Assembly (NCBI RefSeq): GCF_004786015.1
Contig: NZ_CP032096.1
Coordinates: forward strand, 992,001-1,056,000
Length of the DNA stretch: 64,000 nt
Reading direction: 5' to 3'
Source: Hydrogenovibrio crunogenus
Lineage (GTDB): Bacteria; Pseudomonadota; Gammaproteobacteria; Thiomicrospirales; Thiomicrospiraceae
In this document: positions 1 through 8,901 of the stretch, piece by piece
How the letters are laid out: every line of letters begins with the position of its first letter
Numbering within the stretch: position 1 is the stretch's first letter
Notes under the pieces: model-generated
The model's database searches: none
Told to the model about the DNA's origin: nothing
What the model saw: the letters and a program-made list of their open reading frames with translations, nothing else
Made by a program: the position numbers and the translations under genes

Positions 1-261
1 GGCATTTTCTATAAAATGCAACAATTGGCTCCGGAAAAGCAATTGATTGTTGCTCCAACTGGTGGAAAAGCCGGTAGTTGTATCAGTTGCGCGCACTGTC
101 CCTGGATGGCAATGAATGGTTTGCAGAACTTAGCGGATTGCTTAGAAAATGAAACCGGTGAAATTGTGATTGAAGAGTCCATTCGCTTAAAAGCCTTACA
201 GTCGGTAGAACGCATGTTGACGTTTTCGCGAGAAAAGGGACTGGTTAAAACCAACCCATAA
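1..261 (+). CDS. nadA: Quinolinate synthase A, C-terminal part (truncated by window edge)
   Basis: NadA condenses iminoaspartate with dihydroxyacetone phosphate to give quinolinate, the precursor of NAD, using a 4Fe-4S cluster. Only the last 86 codons are present, and the frame is open from base 1. The tail carries the cysteine motif CISCAHCPWMAMN that is typical of NadA and supplies a cluster ligand, followed by the usual end in which conserved Glu and Arg residues precede an SVERM-like helix. The gene ends 16 bases before a strong palindromic terminator, so it is the last gene of its transcript. The family match is strong; the N-terminal two thirds cannot be judged. Confidence 0.9.
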   Translation, partial: GIFYKMQQLAPEKQLIVAPTGGKAGSCISCAHCPWMAMNGLQNLADCLENETGEIVIEESIRLKALQSVERMLTFSREKGLVKTNP

Positions 262-276
262 TGAGCGGTTAACTTC

Positions 277-303
277 AAAACCACCAGGCCTGGTGGTTTT
301 TTT
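277..303 (+). terminator. Rho-independent terminator after nadA containing the CCAGGCCTGG decamer
   Basis: A perfect 24-base palindrome (277-300) is followed by a run of T (to 303). Its centre, 284-293, is the decamer CCAGGCCTGG. The same 24 bases recur exactly at 14187-14210. There is no separate loop, so the hairpin must open at the central GGCC. Confidence 0.85.
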
Positions 304-387
304 GTGTTTAGAGGACGGTCAAATATCAGAGGTGGTATGATTGATGCACCTTATCTCGTAATTATTTTTTAGCACTTAGGAACTAGT

Positions 388-906
388 GTGGCACAACTTC
401 AAAGAATTTTAGGGATTGATCCAGGCTCGCGTAAAACCGGTTTTGGAATTATTGAATCCGGTCGGTTTCATCCCAGTTATGTTTCCAGTGGTGTGATTCG
501 AGTTGAAAAACTGGCAGGGGCCCAAAGATTGAAGACCATCTTTGAATCGGTGTGTCAGATCATTGATCAATATCAGCCCCATGTTATGGCGATTGAAAAG
601 GTGTTTGTTTACAAAAATCCCAGTTCGGCCATTAAGCTGGGGCAAGCCAGAGGGGTCATTTTGTGTGCCGCTGCTATCAAAGAAATTCCGATTATGGAAT
701 ACACTCCGACGCAAATTAAAAGTACGATTGTCGGGCAAGGGCATGCAACGAAAGACCAGATTCAGTTTATGGTTCAGAACCTATTGAAGTTGACCGAAAG
801 CCCACAGGAAGATGCGGCAGATGCACTAGCCGGTGCACTTTGCCATGATCGCTATTTAACGCTTGGTATTGATCCGGAAAAGATTTCAAAAGGCACTAAG
901 TTTTAA
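388..906 (+). CDS. ruvC: Holliday junction resolvase RuvC
   Basis: RuvC is the endonuclease that cuts Holliday junctions moved by RuvAB during recombinational repair. The 172-residue product has the usual length. All four metal-binding acidic residues are visible: D11 in GIDPGS, E70 in AIEKVF, and D142 and D145 in QEDAADAL, with the same spacing as the E. coli set. The start is GTG at 388, preceded by an AGGA ribosome site; no better in-frame ATG exists. It opens the ruvC-ruvA-ruvB set, with ruvA starting 9 bases later. The common upstream neighbour yebC is absent; nadA lies there instead. Confidence 0.95.
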   Translation: MAQLQRILGIDPGSRKTGFGIIESGRFHPSYVSSGVIRVEKLAGAQRLKTIFESVCQIIDQYQPHVMAIEKVFVYKNPSSAIKLGQARGVILCAAAIKEIPIMEYTPTQIKSTIVGQGHATKDQIQFMVQNLLKLTESPQEDAADALAGALCHDRYLTLGIDPEKISKGTKF

Positions 907-915
907 GGAAAAGAG

Positions 916-1518
916 ATGATTGGGTTCTTATCTGGGAAACTTCACGCAAAGTTACCCCCGCAAATTTTAATTAATGTCAACGGTGTAGGATATGAAGTCG
1001 AAGCCCCAATGTCGACATTTTACGCCATCGGCGAAGTTGGCGATGAGGTGATGCTGTTAACGCATATGCATGTGCGCGAAGATGCGATGCTGTTGTTTGG
1101 GTTTGCCTCAGAGCTTGAAAGAAGCTTGTTTAAAGAATTAATTAAAGTGAATGGTATTGGTGCCAAAATGGCGATTGGTATTTTGTCTGCCATGTCGGTC
1201 AATGATTTCGTCGGATTGGTTGAGGTTGGCGATGCGCCGGCGCTGACAAAAATTCCAGGGGTCGGTAAGAAAACGGCCGAACGTCTGGTGATTGAAATGC
1301 GAGATCGTTTAAAAGGATGGGGGAGCGTAGCGAGTTCCAGCGTTTCATCAGAAACAATGGTACCCCCTGCACCGCATAATCAAAAAGCCTCAGCCGTCGA
1401 AGCGCTGATTTCTTTGGGGTATAAGCCGACTCAAGCCGATAAAATGGTACAAGCTGTTGAATCCGACTTAACTTTGGAAGAGACAATTAAAAAAGCACTG
1501 CAGTCCGTTAAGCTTTAA
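916..1518 (+). CDS. ruvA: Holliday junction branch migration protein RuvA
   Basis: RuvA is the tetrameric junction-binding subunit of the RuvAB branch migration motor. The 200-residue protein starts MIGFLSGKL, as in most RuvA proteins. An N-terminal OB-fold is followed by two helix-hairpin-helix signatures, VNGIGAKMA near residue 80 and [12 protein letters not shown] near residue 115. The C-terminal domain III after a Ser-rich linker (about residue 135) contacts RuvB. It follows ruvC by 9 bases. A 216-base gap before ruvB holds an imperfect hairpin (about 1527-1557) and an isolated TATAAT at 1671-1676, so ruvB may also have its own promoter. Confidence 0.95.
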   Translation: MIGFLSGKLHAKLPPQILINVNGVGYEVEAPMSTFYAIGEVGDEVMLLTHMHVREDAMLLFGFASELERSLFKELIKVNGIGAKMAIGILSAMSVNDFVGLVEVGDAPALTKIPGVGKKTAERLVIEMRDRLKGWGSVASSSVSSETMVPPAPHNQKASAVEALISLGYKPTQADKMVQAVESDLTLEETIKKALQSVKL

Positions 1519-1734
1519 AGTGGTCTTTGAAAAGTGAGTGCTTCACTGTTTTTCAATGATGTGAGTCATGTGAGTCTGTAAAATAAAACTCAAAAAAACA
1601 TCTCGCCCTGAGGAAAAAGCTTTCATGGAAGCAAGAACGAAATTCGACTCAAAAAATTGGTTAGAAAGATTATAATTGGATTCGTTATTTTTTATTCAGT
1701 CAGGCTTGAAAAAGCTTAAAGTTAGTGGGTTGAG

Positions 1735-2757
1735 ATGATAGAAACAGATCGTATTGTCGGTGGACAGTCGCTTGAAGAAGATATGTATGTTCAGCCGTCT
1801 GTTCGTCCTCAAATAATTACCGACTATATTGGTCAACAAGCGGTTCGAGAACAGCTTCAGCTTTCGATTAATGCCGCTAAAATGCGCCAAGAACATTTAG
1901 ATCATGTCTTGTTGTACGGCCCGCCTGGACTTGGAAAAACCACTCTTTCTAATATCATTGCTCAAGAAATGGGCGTGACGCTCCGACAGACCTCAGGCCC
2001 TGTGATTGAAAAACCCGGTGATTTAGCGGCAATCCTAACGCGTTTAGAGCCACATGATGTTTTGTTTGTTGACGAAATCCACCGTTTAAGTCCTATTGTC
2101 GAAGAAGTGCTATATCCCGCCATGGAAGATTTTCAAATCGATATCATTATTGGTGAAGGGCCTGCAGCACAATCTGTCAAAATCGACATTCCACCTTTTA
2201 CCTTAGTTGGCGCCACGACACGTGCTGGTTTGTTAACGTCTCCTCTAAGGGATCGTTTTGGAATCGTACAACGTTTGGAATTTTATTCAGTTGAGGAGCT
2301 GGCACAAATTGTAACGCGCTCTGCTAATATATTGGGCATGTCTGCCGAGCCTGACGGCGCACTTGAAGTAGCTCGACGTTCTCGAGGCACACCAAGAATC
2401 GCCAACCGTCTTTTAAGACGCGTGAGGGATTATGCTCAAGTCAAAGGTAATGGAGTGATTACAGCCGAGATTGCAGACTCAGCGCTGAACTTGTTAGAAG
2501 TTGATTCTCTAGGGCTTGATAAGATGGATCGACGACTATTAGAATTATTAATTCAAAAATTTGAAAGCCGACCTGTTGGAATTGACAGTATTTCAGCTGC
2601 GTTGGGTGAGGAGCGAGGAACGATTGAAGATGTGATTGAACCGTTTCTTGTTCAACAAGGTTTTTTAATTCGTACACCACGAGGCAGAATCGTAACCCAA
2701 ACGGCTTATCGACACCTCGGTTTAACCATGCCAGAAAGGAATTTAGAAGATGAATGA
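1735..2757 (+). CDS. ruvB: Holliday junction branch migration ATPase RuvB
   Basis: RuvB is the hexameric AAA+ motor that pulls DNA through the RuvA-bound junction. The 340-residue protein has Walker A GPPGLGKT at 62-69, Walker B with D113-E114 in FVDEIHRL, the sensor-1 region GATTRAG, and an arginine finger region in LRDRFG. A C-terminal winged-helix domain ends in TPRGR. Start ATG at 1735 gives the expected N-terminus. The stop overlaps tolQ by 8 bases, so ruvB and the tol genes are translationally linked. Many relatives have ybgC between these genes; here it is missing. Confidence 0.96.
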   Translation: MIETDRIVGGQSLEEDMYVQPSVRPQIITDYIGQQAVREQLQLSINAAKMRQEHLDHVLLYGPPGLGKTTLSNIIAQEMGVTLRQTSGPVIEKPGDLAAILTRLEPHDVLFVDEIHRLSPIVEEVLYPAMEDFQIDIIIGEGPAAQSVKIDIPPFTLVGATTRAGLLTSPLRDRFGIVQRLEFYSVEELAQIVTRSANILGMSAEPDGALEVARRSRGTPRIANRLLRRVRDYAQVKGNGVITAEIADSALNLLEVDSLGLDKMDRRLLELLIQKFESRPVGIDSISAALGEERGTIEDVIEPFLVQQGFLIRTPRGRIVTQTAYRHLGLTMPERNLEDE

Positions 2758-3439
2758 TCATTCGTTAATGGAATTAATTTTAGATGCCAGCCCTGTTGTT
2801 CAAGCAGTGATGGTTATTTTATTATTGATGTCAATTATGGCGTGGGCAATAACGTTCGCTAAATCTTATCAGTTACGTAAGGCAAAACGCGAGGCCAAGG
2901 AATTCGATGAGCTGTTTTGGAATACACCTGAATTAACGGGGCTATATAACCAGGTCACTCGTGAAGCCGATAACACGGGGAATGCTCAGATATTTGAAGC
3001 CGGTTTTAAAGAGTTTATGAGTTTGAAAAGTCAGGGTGTCATTGATTCAGCCGACTTGATTAATGGCACACAGCGAGCCATGCGGGTGGCGTTTTCAAAG
3101 CAGATTGAACGTCTAGAAAATCAAACACCGCTACTGGCAACGGTTGGCTCATCAGCCCCTTATATCGGATTGTTCGGGACTGTTTGGGGGGTCATGCATG
3201 CATTTTCTTCATTGGGCGATATTCAAAACGCAACCCTAGCGTCAGTTGCGCCAGGGATTTCGGAAGCTTTAATAGCAACCGCAATGGGGTTGTTTGCTGC
3301 GATTCCGGCCGTCATTGCCTATAATCGTTTGAGTGTCAATACCGATAAAGTTATTGGTCAGTATGAAAATTTCGCTGAAGGTTTTTTAACGATTATTCAG
3401 CGTCAATCCCATATGACCGAACAAAAGACACAAGATTAA
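2750..3439 (+). CDS. tolQ: Tol-Pal system inner-membrane channel protein TolQ
   Basis: TolQ forms with TolR the proton-driven stator that energises TolA and so keeps the outer membrane attached during division. The 229-residue protein has the family's three membrane spans (about 15-38, 125-150 and 165-190). The strongly conserved stretch [20 protein letters not shown] and the [15 protein letters not shown] segment lie in the second and third spans. An AAGGA ribosome site sits inside the end of ruvB. It overlaps ruvB by 8 bases and is followed 10 bases later by tolR. MotA/TolQ/ExbB relatives differ mainly by context, which here is clearly Tol. Confidence 0.95.
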   Translation: MNDHSLMELILDASPVVQAVMVILLLMSIMAWAITFAKSYQLRKAKREAKEFDELFWNTPELTGLYNQVTREADNTGNAQIFEAGFKEFMSLKSQGVIDSADLINGTQRAMRVAFSKQIERLENQTPLLATVGSSAPYIGLFGTVWGVMHAFSSLGDIQNATLASVAPGISEALIATAMGLFAAIPAVIAYNRLSVNTDKVIGQYENFAEGFLTIIQRQSHMTEQKTQD

Positions 3440-3449
3440 GGGTAGCTCT

Positions 3450-3905
3450 ATGATGCAGAGTTCTTTCAGATCGCAGCATAAAAAGCGTCTTATGGCAGAA
3501 ATCAATGTTGTACCTTATATTGATGTTACATTGATTTTGTTAATTATTTTTATGATTACCGCTCCAATTGTGCAACAAGCGGTAACGGTTGAACTGCCTC
3601 AGACACCTCGCATTCAAGACAAACAAAAGACAGATGTCGTTAAACCGATAAAACCGTTTGTGATTTCCGTTACTGCGGAAGGATTTTATAAAACGTCTGA
3701 AAATCCGGATAGAGTATTAGGTCAAAAAGACTTATCACAGTTAGTCGCAGAGGTGGTTGCTCGTTCTCAACTTAAACCTAATCAACCTTTCTATATTCAA
3801 GGTGATCGTCAGACACCTTATGGAAAGGTCGTTCATCTATTCGTTTTACTTAAAGCAAATGGCGTCAGTCAGGTTTCATTGATGACGGAGCCAGAAGAGA
3901 AATAA
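3450..3905 (+). CDS. tolR: Tol-Pal system stator protein TolR
   Basis: TolR pairs with TolQ to convert proton motive force into movement. It is 151 residues long with one membrane span (about 20-40). The key acidic residue lies in the span as D25 in PYIDVTLILLIIF, equivalent to the essential Asp of the ExbD/TolR family. The periplasmic part ends in the usual dimerisation domain, with a YGKVVHLFVLLK helix. It sits 10 bases after tolQ, and tolA starts one base after its stop. Confidence 0.95.
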   Translation: MMQSSFRSQHKKRLMAEINVVPYIDVTLILLIIFMITAPIVQQAVTVELPQTPRIQDKQKTDVVKPIKPFVISVTAEGFYKTSENPDRVLGQKDLSQLVAEVVARSQLKPNQPFYIQGDRQTPYGKVVHLFVLLKANGVSQVSLMTEPEEK

Positions 3906-3906
3906 C

Positions 3907-4932
3907 ATGTTTGCATTTATTATTCGTCACCCTGTTTCAATGGCTTTAGCCATCGCGTTACACATTCTCATTGCGATCGGCTTGGTTTATAGTTCGTTTC
4001 AAGAAGAAGATGTTTTAAAAGTAAAGTTAAATGGAGAAACATCGGAATCTGAACAAATGCCGATCAAGCAAATACAGCCTATGAAAACGTTTGCAGTGGA
4101 CTCTTCATTGGTAAAACAGCAATTGGCAAAAATAAAACAAGAAGAGGCGGATAAGCTTGAAGCGCAAAAAAGGTTGAAGCGTCAGTCAGAAGCCGAAAAA
4201 CGTCGCTTGGCAGAATTGAAAAGAAAACAATTAGAAGAGAAAAAGAAAGCCGAAGCCGAACGCCGCAAAGCATTGGCTGAACAGCGTAAAGCGGATGAAG
4301 CCAAACGGTTGGCCGAAATCGAGCGTCAAAAGGTGTTAGCGGAACAGAAGCGGGCTCAAGAGGCCAAACAGTCTGCAGAACGTGCTAAAAAAGAAGCTTT
4401 ATTAGCTGAAAAGAAACGTGAACAAGCCAAACAGCTTGTTGCTGAAGCAGAACAGAAACGGCAACAAGAAGAAGCTAAGAAAAAAGCGCTTGAAGAACAG
4501 ATTAAAAAACATAATGCTGAGAAGAAACGCTTAGAAGCGGAAGCTTTACAGGCGAAATTACGCAGAGAGCAGTTGCAGCAAGAAGCCGCTCTACAAAGAC
4601 AGCTGGAAGAAGAAGAGGCGAAAAAACGTCAAGCCGCGAAACAGAAAGAAATGTTGAGCTTACGTGAAACCTATATCTCGTCGATTGCAGCCAGTGTGAA
4701 AGATAATTGGCGTACTGCGGCCAAAGTGTCTGAAAAAGCGGAATGTGTTGTTTCGATTACACAAACACCGAAAGGCATGATCAGCAGCGTTAAAGTAGAG
4801 AAGTGTAATAAGTTCGCTAATGAACAGTTTAAAAAGGATGCGGAAAAAGCGGTATATCGAGCAGAGCCACTTCCGATGCCTCCTATAAAAGAGTTGTTTG
4901 AGCGAAATATTAAATTTATCTTTAATCCTTAA
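3907..4932 (+). CDS. tolA: Tol-Pal system spanning protein TolA
   Basis: TolA bridges the inner-membrane TolQR motor and the outer-membrane Pal/TolB system. At 341 residues it has an N-terminal membrane anchor (about 10-29, with a conserved S-x3-H-like ALAIALHI segment) and a long Lys/Glu/Ala-rich helical stalk (about 95-250). A small C-terminal domain has a pair of cysteines in ECVVSIT and VEKCNKF, as in TolA domain III. The stalk is low complexity, so length changes between strains are expected. It starts one base after tolR. Confidence 0.93.
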   Translation: MFAFIIRHPVSMALAIALHILIAIGLVYSSFQEEDVLKVKLNGETSESEQMPIKQIQPMKTFAVDSSLVKQQLAKIKQEEADKLEAQKRLKRQSEAEKRRLAELKRKQLEEKKKAEAERRKALAEQRKADEAKRLAEIERQKVLAEQKRAQEAKQSAERAKKEALLAEKKREQAKQLVAEAEQKRQQEEAKKKALEEQIKKHNAEKKRLEAEALQAKLRREQLQQEAALQRQLEEEEAKKRQAAKQKEMLSLRETYISSIAASVKDNWRTAAKVSEKAECVVSITQTPKGMISSVKVEKCNKFANEQFKKDAEKAVYRAEPLPMPPIKELFERNIKFIFNP

Positions 4933-4965
4933 TTCCTTAAAACTATTGCGTTAGAAGTAGGTTAA

Positions 4966-6264
4966 ATGAAAAAAATTATTTACACCCTAGTCAGTTTTCT
5001 CTTCATGTGGAATGCGTCAGCATATGCTGATTTAACCATTCAGATTGATCAGAGTTCTGATAATGCCGTGCCAATCGCACTGGTGCCTTTTGAATGGAAA
5101 GGGACACAACTACATCCGCCGCAAAACATCACCAGCATCGTTGGTAATGATTTATTACGCAGCGGTAAATTTAAAGCGGTGGATGAAACGAAGTTGCCTT
5201 CACGCCCTAAGACATTGGATGATATTGACTTTCATCAGTGGAAACAATTAGGTGTCGATAATTTGTTGATGGGCCGCATTACCGAAGAGGCAAACGGGAC
5301 ATACCAGATTGAGATGCGTTTCGTAGACCTGCTACGTAAAGAACAAGTCATTGGAAAGCGTTGGTCCGGTATCTCCAAAACGTTGTTACGACAGGTCGCT
5401 CATAAAATGAGTGATCTGATTTATGAGGAATTAACTGGGATTCGAGGGGCTTTTAATACCCGTATGGCTTATGTCACTGTCAAAGCAATCAATGGCAAAA
5501 AGCAATATAGTTTAGAGGTGGCAGATTCAGATGGCTATAACTCGCAACCTATTTTACGTTCCAGTTTGCCGATTATGTCACCTAGCTGGTCGCCTGATGG
5601 TCAACATTTGGCTTATGTCTCATTTGAAAATGGGCGTTCCCAGATTGTGTTACAAAGTCTGGATGGAAAAAGCCGACAAATTATTGCTAAATTCAAAGGC
5701 ATTAACGGGGCGCCCGCTTGGTCACCAGATGGTAAGAAACTGGCTTTGACTTTGTCTAAAGATGGTTCAGCCGATGTTTATATTATGGATATGAAAACGC
5801 GAAAACTTCGCCGACTGACACGTAACTGGGCCATTGAAACAGAGGCTGTCTGGGCTCCGAACGGACATTCTTTGTTTTTTAACTCAGATCGACGCGGCCA
5901 GCCGCAGATTTTTCAAGTTTTTTTAGATACGGGTGAAATGCGACGTATTTCCTATATTGGTCGTTATAATGCCAACCCAGCAGTTTCCCCTGATGGACGT
6001 TATGTCGCCATGGTGCATGCTAATGGTGGATTCCATATTGCTGTGCTGGATTTATATAATGAAGAATTTAACATTTTAACCAAAACCTACCTAGATGAGT
6101 CGCCAACGTTCTCGCCCAATGGCGAAATGATTTTATATGCGATGAATCAGGGGGGGCAAGGTAAGCTGGCAGTGGTTTCTGTGAACAGTAATGTCACACA
6201 AATTTTAAGTGTTCAAGAAGGAGAAGTGCGCTCTCCTTCTTGGGGGCCTTATTTACCCCGTTAA
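4966..6264 (+). CDS. tolB: Tol-Pal system beta-propeller protein TolB
   Basis: TolB is the periplasmic partner that binds Pal and is released by energised TolA. The 432-residue protein begins with a signal peptide (about 1-21, ending AYA). An alpha/beta domain follows, and then from about residue 200 a propeller of repeated blades with the motif SPDG or PNG followed by a hydrophobic strand (for example SWSPDGQ, AWSPDGK, FSPNGE). Order and length fit TolB. It lies 33 bases after tolA and 59 bases before pal. Confidence 0.95.
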   Translation: MKKIIYTLVSFLFMWNASAYADLTIQIDQSSDNAVPIALVPFEWKGTQLHPPQNITSIVGNDLLRSGKFKAVDETKLPSRPKTLDDIDFHQWKQLGVDNLLMGRITEEANGTYQIEMRFVDLLRKEQVIGKRWSGISKTLLRQVAHKMSDLIYEELTGIRGAFNTRMAYVTVKAINGKKQYSLEVADSDGYNSQPILRSSLPIMSPSWSPDGQHLAYVSFENGRSQIVLQSLDGKSRQIIAKFKGINGAPAWSPDGKKLALTLSKDGSADVYIMDMKTRKLRRLTRNWAIETEAVWAPNGHSLFFNSDRRGQPQIFQVFLDTGEMRRISYIGRYNANPAVSPDGRYVAMVHANGGFHIAVLDLYNEEFNILTKTYLDESPTFSPNGEMILYAMNQGGQGKLAVVSVNSNVTQILSVQEGEVRSPSWGPYLPR

Positions 6265-6323
6265 TATTTTTTATACAAATCGCGGAATCAGGTATATAAC
6301 AGTTTAAACTTAAGGAGTTTAAA

Positions 6324-6941
6324 ATGAATAAATTAAAATTGTTGGTTGCTCTAGGTGTGGTCTCTTCATTAGCTGCCTGTACCAATACCCCTAAGAAAGG
6401 GGAAGATGCGGATATGAATATTGAACCTGTTTCACAAGAAGAAGTGGATTATGCTGAAAAAGCGCGTTTGGAATTGGAAAAAGCCAATTCTGGAGAAGTG
6501 AATGAGGTTGAAGTCCTGGGAACAAAAACGAATGGTTCAGATGTCAGTAGTGAAGAACTGGCTAGTCAAGACCTTAATGCCATGAGTCAAGATGTTCCAG
6601 CGTTGGGCCAGACCTTTGAACCTGTGATTTATTTTGGCTATGATCAATACATTGTCGATGATACATCGTTAGAAACGGTTAAGCATTATGCTGCTATATT
6701 GGTTGATAATCCATCAGAAAAAATTCAGTTGGTCGGTCATACAGATGAAAGAGGGACGCCGGAATATAATTTAGCTTTGGGGGAAAGACGTGCTAAAGCT
6801 GTAGCGGAGGCCTTTATGCTGTATGGCGTGAATAAAGACCGTATTGAAGTGATTTCATTAGGAGAGGAACTTCCTTTGATGGAAGGGCATAATGAAGAAG
6901 CTTGGGCGAAAAATCGCCGTGTTGAAATTAAAGCTCAATAA
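6324..6941 (+). CDS. pal: Peptidoglycan-associated lipoprotein Pal
   Basis: Pal anchors the outer membrane to peptidoglycan. The 205-residue protein has a lipoprotein signal with lipobox LAAC and lipidated C19. An acidic linker follows, then an OmpA-like peptidoglycan-binding domain from about residue 90, with VGHTDERGTPEYN and the GERRAKAV helix. A perfect AAGGAG ribosome site precedes the ATG. The linker of about 70 residues is longer than in E. coli Pal. The short A/T-rich leader before it could hold an internal promoter, but I see no convincing -35 box. Confidence 0.95.
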   Translation: MNKLKLLVALGVVSSLAACTNTPKKGEDADMNIEPVSQEEVDYAEKARLELEKANSGEVNEVEVLGTKTNGSDVSSEELASQDLNAMSQDVPALGQTFEPVIYFGYDQYIVDDTSLETVKHYAAILVDNPSEKIQLVGHTDERGTPEYNLALGERRAKAVAEAFMLYGVNKDRIEVISLGEELPLMEGHNEEAWAKNRRVEIKAQ

Positions 6942-6958
6942 AAATATCGGAATTTAAA

Positions 6959-7768
6959 ATGAAAAAGACGCTTTCCTTGATCATTACAACAGCCATATTG
7001 AACAGTGTGATGCCTGTAGCGAGTGCTGCACCGCAGCCGATAGAAGAGCGGGTGCAACGTCTGGAAAGAATGGCGGATAACCCTGTTCTTATTCAATTAA
7101 GCCGACGTTTGGCAGAACAGCAGCGCCAAATTCAAAGTTTGTATGATGAAGTAGATCGTTTAAATTACCAGCTAAAGCAAACCCAAGAAAAACTGGCTAA
7201 ACAATATAAAGAAGCAGATGAGCGTTTGAGCGTGCTTGAAGCATCACAATCTTCTGCATCAAACGTTCAAGATGGGGGATCTTCGTCCGTTCTTGTGCCG
7301 GAAGAGACCTCTACCGAGTCGCAAGGTAAAGACGTTGCTACTGCGTCATCTTCTTCTACCTCTGGTGTAATGACACACTCAGCTACGGCCAAAGAGAAAC
7401 GTGTTTATGAAGCCGCTTTTGCTTTGATGAAAAAATCGGATTATCAGGGTGCCAGTAAAGCCTTTTCAGCATTTAAAGCATCCTACCCTAACAGTGATTT
7501 AGCCAGTAATTCGGCTTACTGGGAAGGGGAAGCCGAAGCGGTATTGGGAAATGATAAAGCCGCCTTGAAAGCCTTTATCGATGTTTATGAAACTTACCCA
7601 ACTTCACTAAAAGCACCTGCAGCCATGCTAAGAGCAGCAGATATGTATCAAGAAGTGGGTGAGAAAAAGAAAGCAAAAGCATTGTATGAACAGTTGATTC
7701 AAGACTACCCTAAAAAGAATGTGGCAGAAAAAGCTCGTAAGAGGCTCTCGGCAATGGGAGTTAAGTAG
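6959..7768 (+). CDS. cpoB: Cell division coordinator CpoB (YbgF), periplasmic TPR protein
   Basis: CpoB links peptidoglycan synthesis to Tol-driven outer-membrane constriction. The 269-residue protein has a signal peptide (about 1-23), a coiled-coil trimerisation region rich in Gln and Leu (about 35-95) and a Ser/Thr-rich linker. Three TPR-like repeats start at about residue 145, of the [20 protein letters not shown] type. It is in its standard place after pal. Its TAG stop shares a base with the GTG start of queC, so the two are co-translated. Confidence 0.92.
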   Translation: MKKTLSLIITTAILNSVMPVASAAPQPIEERVQRLERMADNPVLIQLSRRLAEQQRQIQSLYDEVDRLNYQLKQTQEKLAKQYKEADERLSVLEASQSSASNVQDGGSSSVLVPEETSTESQGKDVATASSSSTSGVMTHSATAKEKRVYEAAFALMKKSDYQGASKAFSAFKASYPNSDLASNSAYWEGEAEAVLGNDKAALKAFIDVYETYPTSLKAPAAMLRAADMYQEVGEKKKAKALYEQLIQDYPKKNVAEKARKRLSAMGVK

Positions 7769-8466
7769 TGGCGGGTGTCGATACTAAAAAAGCCGTCGTA
7801 TTGTTGTCTGGTGGTTTAGATTCAGCCACGGTTCTGGCGATTGCACAAGCGCAGGGGTTTGAATGTCATACCATTAGTTTTGATTATGGCCAACGCCATC
7901 GTGCCGAATTAATGGCTGCAGAGCGAGTTTCTCGTGCTTCAGGCGCGAAGACACACCGAGTGATGGAAATGAATATGCACGCGATTGGTGGTTCTGCATT
8001 GACGGACGACTCGATTGATGTGCCTGTCTCTGGCGTGGATAAAGAAACGATTCCGGTGACATATGTGCCAGCACGTAATACGGTTTTTCTTTCTTATGCC
8101 TTAGCGTTGGCTGAAGTACTACAGGCCGACGATATTTTTATCGGGGTGAATGCCGTAGATTATTCAGGGTATCCGGATTGTCGCCCTGAGTATATTGCGG
8201 CGTATGAAAAAATGGCTAATCTAGCAACGAAAGCTGGAGTTGAAGGTCACAAGATGCATATTCAAACGCCTTTAATTGATTTGACCAAGGCTGAAATCAT
8301 TCAAACGGGCGTCAGGCTTGGAGTGGATTACAGTAAAACCGTTTCTTGTTATCAAGCTGATAAAAACGGTGCCGCCTGTGGAATATGTGATTCTTGCCGT
8401 TTGAGAAAACAGGGCTTTGAAAAAGCGGGTGTTGCTGATCCCACCATTTATGTCTCAAACCTTTAA
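7768..8466 (+). CDS. queC: 7-cyano-7-deazaguanine synthase QueC
   Basis: QueC converts 7-carboxy-7-deazaguanine to preQ0 in the queuosine pathway, using ATP and ammonia. The 232-residue product has the PP-loop ATP motif [11 protein letters not shown] near residue 14. Four zinc-binding cysteines lie near the C-terminus in SCYQ and CGICDSC. The GTG start at 7768 overlaps the cpoB stop by one base and is the only start giving the normal N-terminus. The placement downstream of cpoB recurs in several gammaproteobacteria. No other que gene is in the window. Confidence 0.94.
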   Translation: MAGVDTKKAVVLLSGGLDSATVLAIAQAQGFECHTISFDYGQRHRAELMAAERVSRASGAKTHRVMEMNMHAIGGSALTDDSIDVPVSGVDKETIPVTYVPARNTVFLSYALALAEVLQADDIFIGVNAVDYSGYPDCRPEYIAAYEKMANLATKAGVEGHKMHIQTPLIDLTKAEIIQTGVRLGVDYSKTVSCYQADKNGAACGICDSCRLRKQGFEKAGVADPTIYVSNL

Positions 8467-8493
8467 AAAGTTATAAAAAACCGTAAAAACATC

Positions 8494-8521
8494 TTGCCAA
8501 AAGTCTGTCAGCTTGTATAAT
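8494..8521 (+). promoter_or_regulatory. Sigma-70 promoter of the tRNA-Lys pair
   Basis: A -35 box TTGCCA (8494-8499) and a perfect -10 box TATAAT (8516-8521) are 16 bases apart. The C-rich stretch ACGCCCC directly after the -10 is the kind of GC-rich discriminator seen at stringently controlled stable-RNA promoters. Transcription should start near 8528, just before the first tRNA. Confidence 0.8.
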
Positions 8522-8538
8522 ACGCCCCATTCCAGAGA

Positions 8539-8614
8539 GGGTCGTTAGCTCAGCTGGTAGAGCAGTTGGCTTTTAACCAATTGGTCGCGCGTTCGAATCG
8601 CGCACGACCCACCA
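8539..8614 (+). tRNA. tRNA-Lys (anticodon UUU), first copy
   Basis: A full cloverleaf can be drawn. The acceptor stem pairs GGGTCGT with ACGACCC and the discriminator is A. The anticodon stem GTTGG/CCAAT holds the loop CTTTTAA with anticodon TTT, and the T arm contains GTTCGAATC. CCA is encoded at 8612-8614. The 76-nt gene is identical to the copy at 8660. Confidence 0.97.
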
Positions 8615-8659
8615 TTTATCCTTTAAATGGTAACCTCATTCACGGAATACTTTCTATCA

Positions 8660-8735
8660 GGGTCGTTAGCTCAGCTGGTAGAGCAGTTGGCTTTTAACCA
8701 ATTGGTCGCGCGTTCGAATCGCGCACGACCCACCA
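8660..8735 (+). tRNA. tRNA-Lys (anticodon UUU), second identical copy
   Basis: This copy has the same 76 bases as the first, including the encoded CCA, after a 45-base spacer that is not itself repeated. Only the first copy has an obvious promoter, so both probably come from one precursor. The run of T and pyrimidines after it (8736-8775) has no hairpin; the next strong hairpin is at 8857-8882. Confidence 0.97.
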
Positions 8736-8856
8736 TTTTCCCAGTCCATTTCTTCTTTTTCCTTTTTAATGAACTTTTAAGCAGACGCCACTGTTCTGTC
8801 TATCTTTGTTTGTGATAAGCAAGCGGTTGGTGCCGGTTTAAGAATAAAGAAAAGAA

Positions 8857-8882
8857 AAAATCTACCAGGCCTGGTAGATTTT
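8857..8882. terminator. Bidirectional palindromic terminator with CCAGGCCTGG core
   Basis: A perfect 26-base palindrome is flanked by A-rich sequence on the left and T on the right, so it can act in both directions. It lies between the tRNA-Lys genes and the convergent Rossmann-fold gene. The decamer is at 8865-8874. Confidence 0.75.
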
Positions 8883-8901
8883 AAAGCAATCGGAAATCGA
8901 C

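Noticed and set aside
8539-8735. tRNA-associated integration site
   Set aside because: No integrase, no partial tRNA 3' repeat and no atypical genes follow; the second copy is full length.
8627-8815. 62-codon open frame over the second tRNA-Lys
   Set aside because: It overlaps the tRNA gene entirely and is a by-product of its sequence.
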